Assembly (NCBI GenBank): GCA_905212345.1
Contig: CAJMEC010000027.1
Coordinates: 1 to 24,055 of the forward strand
Reading direction: 5' to 3'
From: an uncultured Sutterella sp.
Lineage (GTDB): Bacteria; Pseudomonadota; Gammaproteobacteria; Burkholderiales; Burkholderiaceae_F
DNA: 24,055 nucleotides
Positions 23,369-24,055 of the stretch are shown one piece after another (position 1 is the stretch's first letter; every line of letters starts with the position of its first letter). The translations under genes were made by a program, and so were the position numbers. The notes under the pieces are model-generated. The model was not told the DNA's origin and did not search any database. It saw nothing but the letters and a program-made list of their open reading frames with translations.

Positions 23369-24055
23369 ATGACTGAAAGCAGCAACAAAACAGCCTGTAT
23401 CTTAATTGTCGAAGATGAAGCAGCCATTCGAACCCTCATTTCTTTTGCCTGCGCTGCCGCTGGCTATGAAGTCAAGTGCGCAGAAAGCGCGATAGAAGCC
23501 CAAAGCATTGTTGACGATAATCCGCCCGATTTGGTCTTGCTTGACTACATGCTGCCGGAACTCTCGGGCGTTGATTGGCTGGAAAAACTTCGCGCCAACC
23601 CCAAGACCGAACACTTGCCTGTGATTATGCTCACGGCCCGAGGCAGTGAAACCGATAGAGTTAAGGGGCTTAATGCCGGCGCGGACGACTACATCGTAAA
23701 ACCCTTCATGCCCCGCGAACTCATTGCTCGCATTCAAGCGGTTTTGCGCCGTTACCAATTCCAAGCGCAGGCCGGAGAAGAAAACCAAAACGTGGAAGTC
23801 GTCTGTGGTCCCCTCACCATGAATGAAGCCAGTTTTGAAGCAAAAGTTGACGGAGAACCTCTTTCGCTTTCAGCTAAAGAATTCAAACTGCTGTTGGTTT
23901 TTGCAAAAAATCCCGAACGTGTCTATAGCCGCGAAATGCTTCTGTCGCTTGTTTGGGACAATGCTTATGTTGATGAACGAACGGTGGATGTTCATATGCT
24001 GAGACTGCGCAAGCAACTGCAGGGAACCCGAGCGGAAAATCTCCTTCAGACCGCC
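23369..24055 (+). CDS. phoB: Phosphate response regulator PhoB (3' end beyond window)
   Basis: The frame runs 229 codons to the window edge without a stop, close to the full length of E. coli PhoB. The receiver domain has the acid pocket E15-D16, phosphoacceptor D59 (LLDYMLP), T89 and K111 (VKPF). The OmpR/PhoB winged-helix domain (from about residue 140) shows LSAKEFKLLLVFAKNPERVYSREMLL described here by its ends LSAKEF and REMLL, and the recognition helix RTVDVHMLRLRKQL. AAGAAAGG precedes the ATG at 23369. The identification as PhoB, not another OmpR-type regulator, rests on the receiver and recognition-helix sequences plus the phoU neighbour. A terminator before it implies its own promoter; TATCAT at 23314-23319 is a possible -10. 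A histidine kinase (phoR) probably follows outside. Confidence 0.92.
   Translation, partial: MTESSNKTACILIVEDEAAIRTLISFACAAAGYEVKCAESAIEAQSIVDDNPPDLVLLDYMLPELSGVDWLEKLRANPKTEHLPVIMLTARGSETDRVKGLNAGADDYIVKPFMPRELIARIQAVLRRYQFQAQAGEENQNVEVVCGPLTMNEASFEAKVDGEPLSLSAKEFKLLLVFAKNPERVYSREMLLSLVWDNAYVDERTVDVHMLRLRKQLQGTRAENLLQTA

Noticed and set aside
1..24055. Mobile elements, CRISPR arrays, tRNA or rRNA genes, toxin-antitoxin or defence systems
   Set aside because: No transposase or integrase motifs, no spaced direct repeats, no cloverleaf-like segment in the gaps and no defence domains were seen; the gaps between genes are short and accounted for by promoters and terminators.

Overview
The window looks like a chromosomal segment of a Betaproteobacterium, most likely an intestinal Burkholderiales of the Sutterellaceae type (Sutterella/Parasutterella/Turicimonas). 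The placement is inferred from moderate GC, grpE-dnaK-dnaJ with sigma-32 type promoters, divergent mrp/metG, Gram-negative envelope proteins (OmpA-like domain, cleaved signal peptides) and a pstB-phoU-phoB set behind a classical Pho box. I see no prophage, transposon, CRISPR array, rRNA or tRNA. The content is mainly housekeeping.

Layout. Positions 1-1718 (minus) carry the 5' part of mntP (Mn2+ exporter, cut by the window edge) and brnQ (branched-chain amino-acid carrier). Positions 1929-4616 (plus) carry dinB (DNA polymerase IV), a SLAC1/TehA-type anion channel and a PAP2 phosphatase. Positions 4633-8611 (minus) are the heat-shock block grpE-dnaK-dnaJ; grpE and dnaK each have an almost perfect sigma-32 promoter, and dnaJ has a terminator that lies inside the end of the convergent PAP2 gene. 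A truncated LysR regulator (8790-8948) sits two bases from the end of hemH (minus). A small exported repeat protein and queC (plus) follow, converging through a symmetrical terminator on a VUT/YhhQ-type putative queuosine-precursor transporter. Next (minus) come a frameshifted VWA-OmpA envelope protein, a YheT-type hydrolase and the Fe-S carrier ATPase Mrp, divergent from metG (plus). A SulP anion transporter, an exported esterase-like hydrolase and a RidA-family protein follow on plus, then a threonine aldolase on minus. The window ends with a Pho box, pstB, phoU, a terminator and phoB (plus, running off the edge).

Working groups. GrpE, DnaK and DnaJ form one chaperone cycle. PstB, PhoU and PhoB belong to phosphate uptake and its signalling; the pst permease genes (pstS, pstC, pstA) are not in the window, and the Pho box stands directly before pstB. 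QueC and the VUT protein may share the queuosine pathway. Many genes have a longer in-frame extension from a TTG, ATT or GTG codon that runs into a terminator or promoter; the starts given here are the ones supported by ribosome binding sites, family N-termini and these signals.

I did not find a clearly new multi-gene system. The items most worth a second look are the frameshift in the VWA-OmpA gene, which leaves two alternative export signals in two frames; the palindromic extension shared by the two sigma-32 -10 elements; a triple-repeat Pho box heading a split pst locus; a Fur-box-like site at the hemH start; and the small exported 11-residue-repeat protein.
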